A DNA stretch of 64,000 nt from Oscarella lobularis (lineage: Eukaryota > Porifera > Homoscleromorpha > Homosclerophorida > Oscarellidae). Made by a program: the position numbers and the translations under genes. Location: assembly GCF_947507565.1 (NCBI RefSeq), contig NC_089192.1, positions 2,046,001 to 2,110,000 on the forward strand. The letters run 5' to 3'. The notes beneath the pieces were generated by a model, which saw only the letters and a list, made by a program, of their open reading frames with translations, was not told where the DNA came from and did not search any database. Positions 13,001 through 24,700 of the stretch are shown piece after piece; position 1 is the stretch's first letter, and the number at the start of each line of letters is the position of its first letter.

Positions 13001-16000
13001 CCTTGATTTCGTCTACGCCCTTCTTCATGTCAATTTGACCTGTGTGGTTCGCCTTGACCCACTTGGCTATTTCCAGTTCCATTCCATCAATTGTCCAAGG
13101 ATTGTTCTCGTCTGTGACCTCTGTTATCTCCGACGAAATCAGACTAAGCAAAGGAACGCGTGTTTCGATTGAACGGCCTGTTGTCTCAGCACTATACTCC
13201 TCGTCAAAACAGGGTAGTTCAACAATAAATTTCCACGAACAATTCCTCTTCAAACAGAACAGAGAACTTTGCGTTTCGCTGTAAAGCCCGCCGCACAGCA
13301 CAAGATCGAAAAACAGCCGGTTGACTTCGTAGTTCTTACAGTAGGAGGAAACGTTGAAGACTATAACTGCCTTGTCTGGAAGAGAATTAAATCTCTGAAC
13401 AAGAGAAGGAACATCAATCTCTTCGTTGACTGCAACTGTTATGCTAGCGGTGTCTTTTCCAGAACTGAGGACAAAGTTTCTCTGGATGAAGTGGCTCTTC
13501 CCTATGCCCTGGGCGCCAAAAACGCATTCGACCCTTGGCCTATTGGAGTCAGACGCCATCTGAGAGAGACGGTCTTTTAACTCGGCGACGAGCTCAGGTG
13601 TCACTTCGAACTCGGAAACTTCCATTAGCTGAGAGTGCGCCGTGCTTCCGGAGTCCGTGAAAATGTAGTGCACGCTTCCGTGCGAAGTCCACTCAGACAC
13701 TTCCTCCTGCTTCTTGTAGAGAGCTTGGCGCACGCGAAACTGGAGCAAGTCGACTCCGACGAAAACAAAATCCAAGTCAGCAAAGAGGCGAACTTTTTCG
13801 AAGAAATCGTTTAGCTGTTCGACTGACGTCGAGCGAGAGCACCAGAGTATTTGAAAGTAAGTCGGTAAATGACCTCCATCCGAAAATATTTTACAAAGAA
13901 GATAAAACACATTCACCTCCGACGGCGAAGTCGGAGACAGAGAGTAGGCACTCTGGCTGCCTTTGGAGTCAACCTCGGGTGGAAGCCGGATCAGAGCCTT
14001 GGCTACGTCCTTCAACTTGTCCGCAATTCTAGCATATTCATCGCAATCAGCTTCCACAGCTTTCATCTCAGTCACAATTACTTTCTCGTCGCACTCGAAG
14101 TCTTGCTTTAGAAAAAGCGACGCAGCTTCGAAGTAGCGAGTAAGGCACGATGCAGCGAGCCGATGGTCTTCCTCCGGATCATTGCGTTCGATGGAGCCCA
14201 AGAACTTCTTCAAAAGACGACCGCGAATTTCCGTTTTCGACATCAGGACGATCATCGTCATCAAGTCAAATTTGGAAAAGAGAGCAAAAATTCGAAAATC
14301 TTCTCTCAGCGAAGAGGCTAACTCGTTCCACTCAACCAGAACGAGGCCCAACTCTCTTTCGCTGTCGTACATGTCTGACTCGTTGAAGCGGAAGTCCAGC
14401 ACGCGATCCTGGCACATAGGATATCCGGACGCCTCCAGCTCGAAGAACCGTTGCACGAGAGTATTGGCCGCCCTTAGCTTTTTCCGAAAAATTAAAGAAC
14501 CTTCGTTGCCGGATTTTTTGGAGGCGAAGACGAGACGCCGATTAAGCTCCTCAATTTGCGCTTCGCTGATTTCCACGTCGTCTTGGGCCTCTTTCAGCTT
14601 CCTAAATAGTTTTTGCTTCTTCTCGATGAGAAGCTTGAATGTCGACTTTTCGCCACTTAGGCGCCTCAGATGAACGACGACCTTGCCGTTCATGTTCAGC
14701 TTCTCGACAAGATGATGAAAGTTGTCCATATTTGCCGCAGTGGCATTTTGAAAAAGAATCGTAATTTGTGACATATTGGAATTCGCCGTTTGTAGAAATT
14801 TGACTGAGTCTTCCGTGGCCTGATGAAGCGTCCGCACTTCTGCTAGAGTTGCCGACAGACTTCGCTTCTCTTTCAGCCACGGCGTGAGAGAGGAGTGAGA
14901 CGCAATAACAGCATTCATCAGCGAGCTGTGAAACTTGTCTCCTTGTAAGCGCGTCGTTATGAGATCACGCAGTTCGCGAAATCGCTTCGAACCGCGCTCG
15001 GAACAGAACTCGTTCGCCGGATCGCGAAAGAACTGGATCAAATTCTTGCACTCGCTTGCGACACGCACGAGCCGGAAGCTGTTAGCACTTATTCCTCTGA
15101 AAAGAACCTTCATTTCGGCAAAACGCTCACGAATGCTGTCCAGTGCCATTTTGTCAATGCTCTTAAGATCTTTCGCTGCTTCTTGGACAAGGAGGAAATC
15201 GTTGTCATTTTTTTCGACGCTCCCAAGATACTCAACGGCTTCAACGAAAGACGGTAACCAAGTGAACAAATGCACGTTCTCCAGAGCAGTCTCAATGCCA
15301 GCTAGCACGTCTGGTGCTGATGCATCGCCGTAAGGTGGAAAGGTCTGCAGAATTCGAATTTCGTTCTCAACAGTAAATTGCACACCTCTTTCTTCGAGTT
15401 TTGATAGAAGATTCTTCAACGTTCCCACTTTGACTTTCAACTTTAGAAGATTTGAGAATGTTCTATGTATCTGAAACGCCAAGTCTTTAACAACATCGAC
15501 CCACATTCTGTTAGATTGCTGAGACGAGCTAAGCATGTCTAAATGCCCGTTAAAAAGACCGCTGCGGTTATGTATAAAATGAGCGAGAAAGTCCTTCACG
15601 TTAGAAGGCGTTGTGCAATCTGGAAGTTCAATATCCTCGAGTTGCTGAACAAGATCTTGGGCTTTGTCTCCTATGTCTTTAAGAGCTTTATACTTGACAG
15701 TCTCGTGTTCAATTCCTACAGCCACATCGATATCTTGAGTCACTTTAGTTAATTCACTATCACCCGTCAGTTCTTTGAGGCGATGAAGTAACGGACGCAG
15801 TGCATTCAGAGTCGCCTTAGCCGCCTGAAAATCCGGAATGTCCGCCTCATTTATCTCGGGCAAGCTGAGAGCATTGAGGAGACCGTTTGTGACAGAATTC
15901 TTCTCTAGAAACTCGCTGTACTCTTTTTCCGTAAAGCAGCCGGATAATATTGATTCGCGGTGCTTCCTGACCAGTTCGCCAACTCTGTTGTAGCCGTAAA

Positions 16001-17800
16001 GTAGTTTTTCTTCGGTCTCTCCCAATTGTTCCTTGACTTGGTGCAGTTCTTTTACAATGACCGCGGTGCCACTATTGACTATAGTTTTGTCACCGTACTT
16101 AGTCAAGTGCTGCTCTAGGCAGGCAGAGAAGAAAACCAGCTTGGCAAGAAAAAGATTGGGTTTAGCAGCGGTGAAAGAATGCACGAAGTCTGTTAGATTC
16201 AAATTGTTCTGAACGATTTTCTTCGACAAAAAACGGCAAAACATTTTCCACACTTCATAGATGAGAAAGGGGCTGCCAACGTTGTTGCAAACCGAAATTA
16301 CTTTCAGTATTTCTCTTGTTTCCTGCAAATACTTCTGTGGCTGAGAAAAGGAGGGAAATTCATAAGGAAGAGGCAAATTGTTAGCAGGAAACGAATGAAG
16401 GTTAGACCGAAGTAGAAATCGAAAAAGAGCTACTATTGGTGAAATTTTAACCATGGATTCGGTAAGAAACTCAAACAAAATGGCCAAATATCCGCCTTCA
16501 GCAAAATCTTTGAAGTACTTCTCTTCACGAAATCCCCTGACAACATCTGCAAGATCATTCGCAGCATTGGCGAATGACATTCCTTGGAATTTTAGCGAAT
16601 GATGTGAAAGAGCGCTCACAAGCACAGTAAAGGCCAATTTATCAGCGCACGGAAAGCTTTGACCCAGAGCTAATTTTGAAAGATCAGTTAGACTAATTTC
16701 AATTCTTGTTCCAGTCATCTTCTCTGCCAAATGACCGACCAATAGTTCAAAAAAATTGAAAACAGGCGCTTCCTCCATTGCTGGGAATTCTGAAAAAATT
16801 CTTTTTATTGAGGCGAGAGAGTTTATCACGTCAGATGCGATTCTAAACGCCTGAGAAAACCTTTTTCGAAAGACTTCCGATACAAACGTCGCTCGGAGTC
16901 TCTCCTCGCTTCCTGGTTGGAGCATGTCTTTGTGAATTGTTTCGAATACATAGCATCGAACAAAATCTGAAGAATTTTGAACACAGCTCTTCAACTTTTC
17001 AAAGACTTCCTTCGCAGAAACCGCGCTGACAACAGAGAACTTAGGAAAATAATCGACAACAGCTTTAACCCAGTTGGACTCGGAAAAAACGTCTTTAGTA
17101 ATCGTGACAAAACTGTGGCTCCTGAGCTTTGCGATAGTCCTGTTAGCAGTGACGAATTCCAGCAGTGATTCCAGCACTTCAGTACCGAAACCTTTCCAAG
17201 CCTTGAACCCAAGCACGTCGTTGCCTTCTATTTCAGTAAAACATCTATTCCGTGAATATTCAACAGAAGACAGAGCAGCAAATGTTTTGAAGTATTGATG
17301 AATTGCAGACTTGTCCTTGATTTCTCGTAACGCTTGACATTCGATGAGAAGGAACTTCGAAGCAATTTCTAGTGGCCAGCTTTGTGGAAGACTTTTCATA
17401 CGCTCCAAATCCTTAGTAGAAAGAGAGGTAACAGCATTTCGTATTATTGCAATGTTGACCGCTTTAGTGGCTGCCTTTCGCGCTTTCAAATGATACTCGT
17501 AATTTCGAAAACGGCAAAATACGACTAATTCTTGTATGAACCTGTGGGGGAAATTTTCTTTTTCTTGAAAGTAGCTGCTCACAGCAGCAGAAGCTTGAAC
17601 AACGTCCTCTTCAAAGTTCTTATTCGTTTTTCCATTTTGCTCGTCTTTCGCATTACTGGCGTCAAAAGCGTCGAGCTTTTTTATGATTCCAATTACAGCG
17701 TCGTCATGTGACTTTTCTCCCTTTTTGAATTCTAAGGCAACTTTAATTTCTTTAGCTAAAGCACTTTCGTAACCACTGCCAAAGAAAAAGCGGCGGACAC
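1056..17800 (-). CDS. Giant RNF213-like AAA+ ATPase lacking RING and RZ, with C-terminal ubiquitin-like-looking repeats
   Basis: One uninterrupted exon of 16,745 nt (about 5,580 codons) ends at a TGA/TAA-type stop at 1056. The ORF extends to an ATG at 17822, but TTTATTTTTTAG|GTGTCC at 17801 is a good 3' splice site. The first residues are therefore probably intronic and upstream exons are missing. P-loops: GAQGIGKS (about residue 1428), GETGVGKT (about 1810) and GAPGSSKT (about 2258). The last is followed by LLDEAGLSL, VLHPLLDDP and FVAISN, the RNF213 AAA signature, and then a PAPFLSRF motif. RNF213 is a cytosolic dynein-like AAA+ E3 ubiquitin ligase linked to lipid droplets and antimicrobial ubiquitylation. 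No C-x2-C RING or RZ finger was seen here. A strongly acidic linker (about 3530-3960) precedes several ubiquitin-like-looking domains. Length is slightly above human RNF213 (about 5,200 aa). Family assignment is strong. Ligase activity is doubtful. Confidence 0.88.
1095..3165 (-). other. C-terminal array of putative ubiquitin-like (beta-grasp) domains in the giant protein
   Basis: After the Glu/Asp-rich linker the protein reads as successive 80-100 residue units. Each has a beta-rich start, a T/S-x-x-x-V-L-x-x-L helix, and a later hydrophobic strand preceded by a D/E-x-L turn. The clearest units lie at about 2915-3165 (start VVVTVKSTDG), 2230-2425, 1362-1641 (start LILRFEDQ, helix YDEVLTELFEHL) and 1095-1357 (start KIRLKGS, helix AEVLEKIAKLFEI). 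The pattern resembles ubiquitin-like folds. No C-terminal di-glycine is present. The fold is inferred from sequence pattern only. Confidence 0.5.
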
Positions 17801-20643
17801 CTAAAAAATAAATTGAAAGCATTCAGTCAGAGACACCTCAAAAAGAAAAACGCTAAAAATAATTACAAAAGAACTGCGAGTACTTTATGAGAAACTCATA
17901 AGCTGAGCAGGTTACATATTTAATAAAAAACGAATAAGCAACTACGACCTTTTCGCCTTATCGTAGCTCAGTGAAACTTATATGAGTTTGAACACAATAC
18001 ACGCAGACAAAAATGACGCAAAACGTCCAGGAAACTAAAAAGCAGACGATTCGAAGGCGCGAATAAATTATAAATGACTGCACGGCACAAGTATGGAGGA
18101 ACAAAGATGCGATTACAAAAGTAAACAGCAGACATGTCAAGTGCAAGTCAGAAAAACGCGGTGATTTACACTGGTGTGCGTGGTGTACAGTAGAACGCTA
18201 CAAAACTACTTACTTACCCTTTAAAAAAGACATAGCAAGTGGTTCAGCGCGAAAGCTAGAAATAAAGAAAACAATATGTGAAGCTGTCAGGGAATCATAA
18301 AATACGCAGAAGGGTGAAACTAAAGCTCAGTGCAGATTTAAGAATTCTACAAAACAACTACTGGCGCTTAGGATTATGCGAAGTAGATATCATATTTGAC
18401 GCTTATAGGAAGTGCACCAATAGAAAAAACGTTTCCCATGGCGAACGTAGCCTCGGTTCCGGAGAGCTAAGAGTCATTGGCCTAGTGGGACAAACCTCTT
18501 TCCCTCGTGACCAAGTTGCAGTTCTCTGACTGGATATCCAGTTAAGATAGACACAGTAATTAATTAAAGACATCTGACAGATCTTCCAGAAATGCGACTC
18601 TGCTTAATTAAATAGAAACTCCTGTTTCAAAAGGATGAGGCCTGTAATACCAGTTTAGGACGACCGCGATGCCGCGAGCAGAAACACGCGTTTACGATTA
18701 ACCAGACTTGAACGTCACTGACGCCTAACTGGAGTAAAAGTCGCTTTCTTTTTCTGCCACAGCGATGTCGGTTGTTCTACACTGGTATTAGCTACGTCGC
18801 ACTTCGGCAACACGCCAAAAATGTTTGTCCTACTGTACGTCTTTATAGTGTGTCTAAGGAAGACAACGCGAAGTTAAAACAGCCCCACCAGGCCAAGCGC
18901 ACAAGAGAGGGAGGGAGAAGGGATGGCCGGCCGGCCACGCCATGTGCGCGAAGCTTAATTTCACGTCTCTAACTAATTTTCCGAGATTCGCAAGCCTACA
19001 AGTTTAGAGGGTGCTCCCGGGTTATATCGAAAGCGCCGTTTAAACGTGTCTCAGACGCGGGCTGAGAACAAAAAGTCAAAATCGAAAGTGAAAATCGAAA
19101 GTGAAAGTCCCTAGGACATTCAAACCGAAACGGGTGTAGTATGATTTTGCGGCAGGCCGCGCGTGATTAGAAAAGAACCAATTTTGGTCGGCCACTGGCG
19201 CAAGGGAGGGTCATGGGGTAAGGGAGGGAGGGAGGGAGGAACGAAAGAGAAGAGAGGGGGACTGAAATCGAGTTTGAGACAAAGTCCCTCGCGCGTACGT
19301 GCGAATCGCGCGTACGTGCGAATCGCGCGCAAAGAACTGTCTTCTAAAACGGCTCACCGCGGGCTGCGAAAAGGAAAACAAAATCGAAAGCGGAAACCAA
19401 AAACGGGTGTAGTGCATGGGACCTATGTATACTACACCCGTTGTGTTTTTAAAAGTCCTTGTACGGACCAGAATTTTGCGCGCGTTTAGATTAAACTAGT
19501 GGAAAGAAGAGACATTTTTTCCGCTTTCGATCGGGCAGCATGGCAATGCAAGAATCTTTTCGCGAATGTACCTTTAGTTTCAAAGTCTAGGAAACTGCTC
19601 GGAGGTGCCACTGAAGAACTTTTAGCGCACTCTTCAGGAGAAAATCTTCAGTACAGTAGGCTAGCGAAAAGAATGAGAAGATGCAACGTAAAGCCACAAA
19701 TGAGCCTAGGGACGATTATACCTTTACGTTCAGTCAAGTTTCGGCTATAAACTGCAAGTAATGAAGGCCAGAAAGAACGCGATGAGCGCTAGAAAGACGA
19801 GAGCACACAATGAGCGGATCGAAGAACAGTCGCACTGCTCTTGCACTGAGAGCCAATGAGAAGCCGACCCCAATAATTAGATAAATACTGCAGCCAATCA
19901 ACTCAACGCCTGTATCACGCCACAAATTTAGCCTCGCCCCTAACCCCGTCAAATGGAAAGTAGTACCATCGTTTGAGCGAGCCTTACCATACCTGGACAG
20001 CTGAAGCGGTAGGAAGGCCTGGAACTGAGATTTCGCTGTCTCGTGCATTCGAAAACGTCCCGGCCGTTATACGAGACACAGAACACACAGGTCCGCCAGG
20101 AGATTTCGTAGGGATCGACTACATAGGTTGGCTGTAAGCAAATGCATGCAGAAAATAGTGATAAGAAACGTGACCCCCTACCTCCATCCTCCGTCGAAAT
20201 CATAAAAAATCCAGCTACCGGTTGGACGGCAGCCGCGAAAACCTTTTCGAGTTTCTGCCATGTAGCCACCGTTCGGACTCCGGTTTCGATGCGATCGACC
20301 AGACGGCGTGTCTAGTCTCGAGACAACTCTCTAGCTTCGATGACGTTTCGCCATTATCCTAAAGTCTCTAAACTAAAGAATAGTAGTAAAACCAGCGAGA
20401 CCGTGGCGAAGCACCTCAATTGAGCCATAAGACTCCCAAAAACGTCGCATTCGTGCGCGCGCTAAAAGTGACTCATCATATGTCTAAGGGGTGGATGTGT
20501 ACCGGCGATCGCAAACAACTTCTTCAGTCACTTCACGTTTACTACCTCTATTACCATTGACTGTTGTTTTTTTTGAGAAAAAGATTCCAGCGAAAGAGCG
20601 CTAGAGTTTCTGTCATTTTTGCTTACGTACAGCCTCCTCCTCT
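17801..20643. other. Intron / intergenic region, no confident gene
   Basis: On the minus strand this stretch should hold the intron before the giant exon and possibly its 5' exons. Good splice-like signals exist around 20000-20190 (donor GAG|GTAGGG, acceptor TTACAG|CCAACC, donor CAG|GTATGG), but I could not join them in frame. It also contains a G-rich tract (19205-19243), a 17-bp CGCGCGTACGTGCGAAT direct repeat (about 19292-19330) and a candidate MITE. Nothing else is supportable. Confidence 0.5.
19129..19442. mobile_element. Candidate MITE with 14-bp terminal inverted repeats
   Basis: AACGGGTGTAGTAT at 19129-19142 is the exact reverse complement of ATACTACACCCGTT at 19429-19442, bounding about 314 bp with no coding capacity. 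A second AACGGGTGTAGT lies inside at about 19402. A short A-rich block with ATCGAAAG is directly repeated outside the left end and inside the right end. A target-site duplication is not obvious, so mobility is uncertain. Confidence 0.4.
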
Positions 20644-21203
20644 TCATTCGTCCCAGCCGTAACTGAGCGAGCAGTTTCCATTCTTCACTAGAGAAATTGC
20701 TTCGGAAATTTCTGGTTGAGTATCATTTCTCCACGGCTTAAAAATGCCGTCGTGGCTGAGAACGAGGGCGCCGTCGTGATTTTTGTAACCAGTGAGCATG
20801 TATTGGTTGCCAGCTTGAACAGAAGGGCAGTGACACGCCACCGCCTTTGATCCAAGATAAAAATGACCGTCGTTCACACTGGTGACGTTGGTGCTATTGG
20901 CGCTTTAGAGAACTTCTTTCACATCGCATTCCATCATCGTCGTATCATTTCCCATGCTCAGTACTTCTTTGATTTCCGCCACCGCTGCGAATGAAGACGT
21001 GCAAATGCGTTGATATACTAGAAAGTCGACGGGGCAGAAGAAGCCATCGCAGGAATTACAATGCTGTTCTAGCCTCGGACCCAGGCCTCCCCCACGAACT
21101 TCGTTAGCTGGGAGAGCTAACGAAGTTCGTGGGGGAGGCCTGGGTCCGAGGCTAATGCTGTTCTTCAGAACCGTCGACGCAATCTTGCGTCAAGTCGCAC
21201 GCC
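20644..21203 (-). pseudogene. Pseudogene copy of the C-terminus of the CCP/EGF/NTR gene
   Basis: Read on the minus strand, this copies the last ~180 codons (LDLa end plus NTR domain) of the intact gene at 42233-44956 and continues into the 3' UTR (shared AGCGCTCTTTCGCTGG). Long stretches of protein are nearly identical. It is dead for two reasons. A palindromic element sits inside the LDLa/NTR linker (21071-21153). A tyrosine codon after KEVL has become TAA (about 20905). No exons upstream of the LDLa remnant are present. It is a partial, inverted genomic duplicate about 22 kb from its source. Confidence 0.88.
21071..21153. mobile_element. Perfect palindromic mini-element with 11-bp target duplication
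   Basis: Two perfect 39-bp arms (21071-21109 and 21115-21153) flank a 5-bp loop GGGAG. The outer ends are AGCCTCGG and CCGAGGCT. The insert is bracketed by the direct repeat AATGCTGTTCT at 21060-21070 and 21154-21164. Removing the element and one repeat copy restores the open reading frame of the interrupted NTR pseudogene relative to its paralogue, which shows it is an insertion. A 9-11 bp duplication is typical of Mutator-like transposons. The assignment to that superfamily is inference. Confidence 0.85.
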
Positions 21204-21702
21204 TTTTACATTTACAGCGGTTCCTTATTAAGAGTCAAACGTTTACTTGATTGACCAGTCCTGAACAAAAGACAATCCTCATTAATCTTCGTTGCCTCTT
21301 CTTTCAATCCTTTCCAGAATCACTAATCCGTGGAAGGACACGTTCATGTTAGGTGGTCCACACCTTACATTATCCAAAACGACAACGACAGGCATCCTTC
21401 TGTCCGTACTCCTAAATTTGAAGGTGTACGACAGGGTCAATCTTCCAAAGTCTCTCCTACTTTTATCTTTACAGAAGACCCTATATCCGATTGATGCACC
21501 TAACTCGGTTCAATTTGAGGCAAATGGCCGCCATTTTGGAGAAGGAGAGACGGCGGAATAAGGAAACACTGCGAAAACGCATACGTTTACAGTCTCGGAC
21601 ACACAATTTGCGGTGTTGCAATTTTTGTATTGTCTACAAGTGAATCGGAATTCTACAAAACAAACTCGACATATACTTTGAAAGAAGAGAAACGACTAAC
21701 AA

Positions 21703-21726
21703 AGACAGACAGACAGACAGACAGAC
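21703..21726. repeat. (AGAC)6 microsatellite
   Basis: Six perfect AGAC units lie between the dead NTR copy and the last exon of the SRCR gene. Confidence 0.9.
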
Positions 21727-21780
21727 TCGAAATAGGCTAATACTAAGCTCTAAAAACAAAATTTATCAATCTCGTGCACC

Positions 21781-24700
21781 TCAGCCATCAATGGGACTAG
21801 CTGCGCAGGATGGCTGCGTTCCTGACCAAACGCCGTGAGATAGGCATGTGCGCGAACTTGATCCAATGAGTGCGTAGCCACTGTTGCAAGAAAATAGTAC
21901 AGTGGTCCCTGGTGCTCTTAAATTCGTAGACGATGCACCATTCGAAAGAGCTGGCAGAGGAGAGCAACTTTGAGGACCTAATTAAGACATAAATCTCATG
22001 AACCCTATTACTAAAAAATATATTTACCTGTACACACCACACCCGCGTCTTCATAATGACCACAATTGTCATTACCCCAGCCATTTGATGGGCAGATCGC
22101 AAGTTCTGCTTCTCCACCCGAGCAGGCAACGTCATCTAGCCAGATTGGGCCTGACCCTTGAGAAAAATAAGCACTGGAAGGGGCGCTCGAAGCCAAACCA
22201 AAGCCTAGCTGGCGGCAAACTACGTCTGCATCGGTGGTGCTCCAGTAATCGTCGCAAACCGTTCCCCACTGACCGTTGTGAAATACCTCAACACGTCCTT
22301 CTAAGTGATTCTGACCGCCAACGAGTCTCACACCAGAACCAACTAAATTTCAAAGCCTCTTAGGACATGTTAAAACTATTATGTTTACAAATCCCTTACC
22401 TCTACAACTTACTCCGACGTCTTCGGAATGAGTGCAATCATGTTCACCCCAAGGGCTGTGTGTGCAATCTTCGAGTCCTTGTTCACTGCCCGAACAGCTA
22501 ACATGATCCAAAAAGATTGGACCGGAGCCGGCTACAGTAGCTGATGCGCTTGTATTGGCCGATGTCATGAAAAGCAGGCGGCACACAACATTGGCGTTTT
22601 GGAAGTCCCAACCGTCGTTGCAAACCGTTCCCCACTGTCCGTTGTGACGAACCTCAAGGCGTCCGTTGAAGTGTGAAAAACCCTCAACAAGCCTCATGCT
22701 AACGGTTTCTAAAAAAGCAAGTATCAAATGTAGAAACAGAATTTTAGGCACACTGGGATGAGAATGTTAACCTCCGTAAACATCTATTTTTCGCAAAGCG
22801 TTTTGCAATTCTTAATACAGACAAAGCTAAATTAAACCTTATGCGAACAAGTCTCCGTTGCGTGTTTGATTCACATAAAATTATTTTCGCAATTTTCAAA
22901 ACAGGTATCTAGCTAGCTTACCACTGCAAATGACTCCAGCGTCTTCGCAATGATCACAGTTGTGAGAGCTCCACGCGGAATGATGACACGCATCGAGGCT
23001 ACTCTCACTTCCGCAGCAAGCCACGTCATCAAGCCAAATCTCACCAGAACCCTCTCCGAAAAACGCCTTTTGCTTGGCCTGAATGGCCTCAACAGAAAAC
23101 AACTGCCTACACACGATGTGGGCGTCTAGAAGTGACCATGAATCGTCGCATACAGTGCCCCAAACGCCGTTGTAAAAAATTTCCACTCTTCCCTCGTGTC
23201 TGGATTTGCCGCCAACAAGCCGGACAGCGTTCCCACCTCAAGAGCAAAAGCAAATTATTAATGTATTAAGTTCCAAATTATTTTACCGCTGCAAACCACG
23301 CCAGCGTCTTCGCCATGACCGCAGTTATCGTTACTCCAACCGGAGTGAGCGCATTCGTCCAATCTTTCTTCTGTTCCTAAGCAAGCTACGTCATCAAGAA
23401 ATATTTCTCCTGAACCTTGACCAAAGTGAGCTCTGGAGTGCGAACTCAGAGCGAAAGTAGAAAACAATTGACGGCAAACAACCGTAGCGTCAGCAATTTC
23501 CCATTCATCGTCGCAAACCGTTCCCCATTGACCGTCGTGAAAAATCTCAACGCGACCTTCGTAACCGGATGAGCCACCAACAAGCCGAATCTGATTTCCT
23601 CCTAAAGCCAGAAATAAATTACACATGTCAATAAGCTAAACTGCTACATAAAATGAACTCGTGAAAATAACAGTGGCTATACCGTTGCATGAAACTCCAG
23701 CATCTTCACCGTGACTACAGTCGTGGCTACCCCAAGAACTCGACGGGCAATTGCTAAGCGATCCTTCATTTCCTGAACACTGGACTTCGTCGAGCCAAAT
23801 TTGACCAGAACCCGATTTAAAATGATTTCCGCTGCGAAACGCTATCGCAGATGCGCCGAAAAGCTGCTCACATACAACGTTTGCATCACTGATGCTCCAA
23901 CGGTCGTCACAAACAGTTCCCCACTGACCCTTGTGAAAAATTTCAACTCGGCCTTCGTAACCAGTAGAACCGTCAACAAGACGAATAGCATTTCCGTCTA
24001 TTATCGAAAACAAATTTGTAAGCGATAAAAAACTAGAAAGGAGAGTCTACCGTTGCATCGCACTCCAGCATCTTCGTGGTGAACGCAGTTTTCTAGTCCC
24101 CAAGGACGACGGCGGCACTTATCTAAGCTTGACTCTTTTCCAGTGCAGTGCAAATCGTCTAACCAGATCCGGCCAGTTCCTTGTCCAAAATAAGCGGAAT
24201 GCGGTGCCAATGCCGGAGTTGTAGCAAAAAGCTGACGACAGACGACCGCAGCGTCGTTCATGTCCCAGTAGTCGTCGCAAACTGTTCCCCATACTCCATT
24301 GTGAAAAATTTCAACGCGCCCTTCGTAATCAGTAGTCCCGCCCGCAAGTCTCAGCGCGTTGCCAGCTAGAAAAAATACCTCACTATACATTTACGCATCT
24401 AATGTTCGCTTTTGATTAGGCGAAACCAAACGACCTTATGTGATTTAAACATCTAGTACATAAATAACCGTACTATTGCATATGACTCCGGCGCTTTCAG
24501 ACGGCACGCAGTTGTGTGTACCCCAGCCCCGGTGCGAGCAAAGATCCAGCCGATCCTCGTAACCGTTGCAGGTGACGTCATCCAGCCAAATCATTCCAAA
24601 CCCGTCTCCAAAATAAGCGTTCTTCTTGGCCGCAACTGCGTCGGTGGAAAAAAGCTGGCGGCAGATGACGTTGGCTTCCGTGACTGTCCAGACATCGTCG

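Noticed and set aside
19949-20269. Possible first exons of the giant gene (splice-like signals, frame with YEISWRTCVFC)
   Set aside because: The candidate start is GTG rather than ATG in that frame, and joining the visible donor (GAG|GTAGGG) to the acceptor (TTACAG|CC) introduces an early stop in each workable frame.
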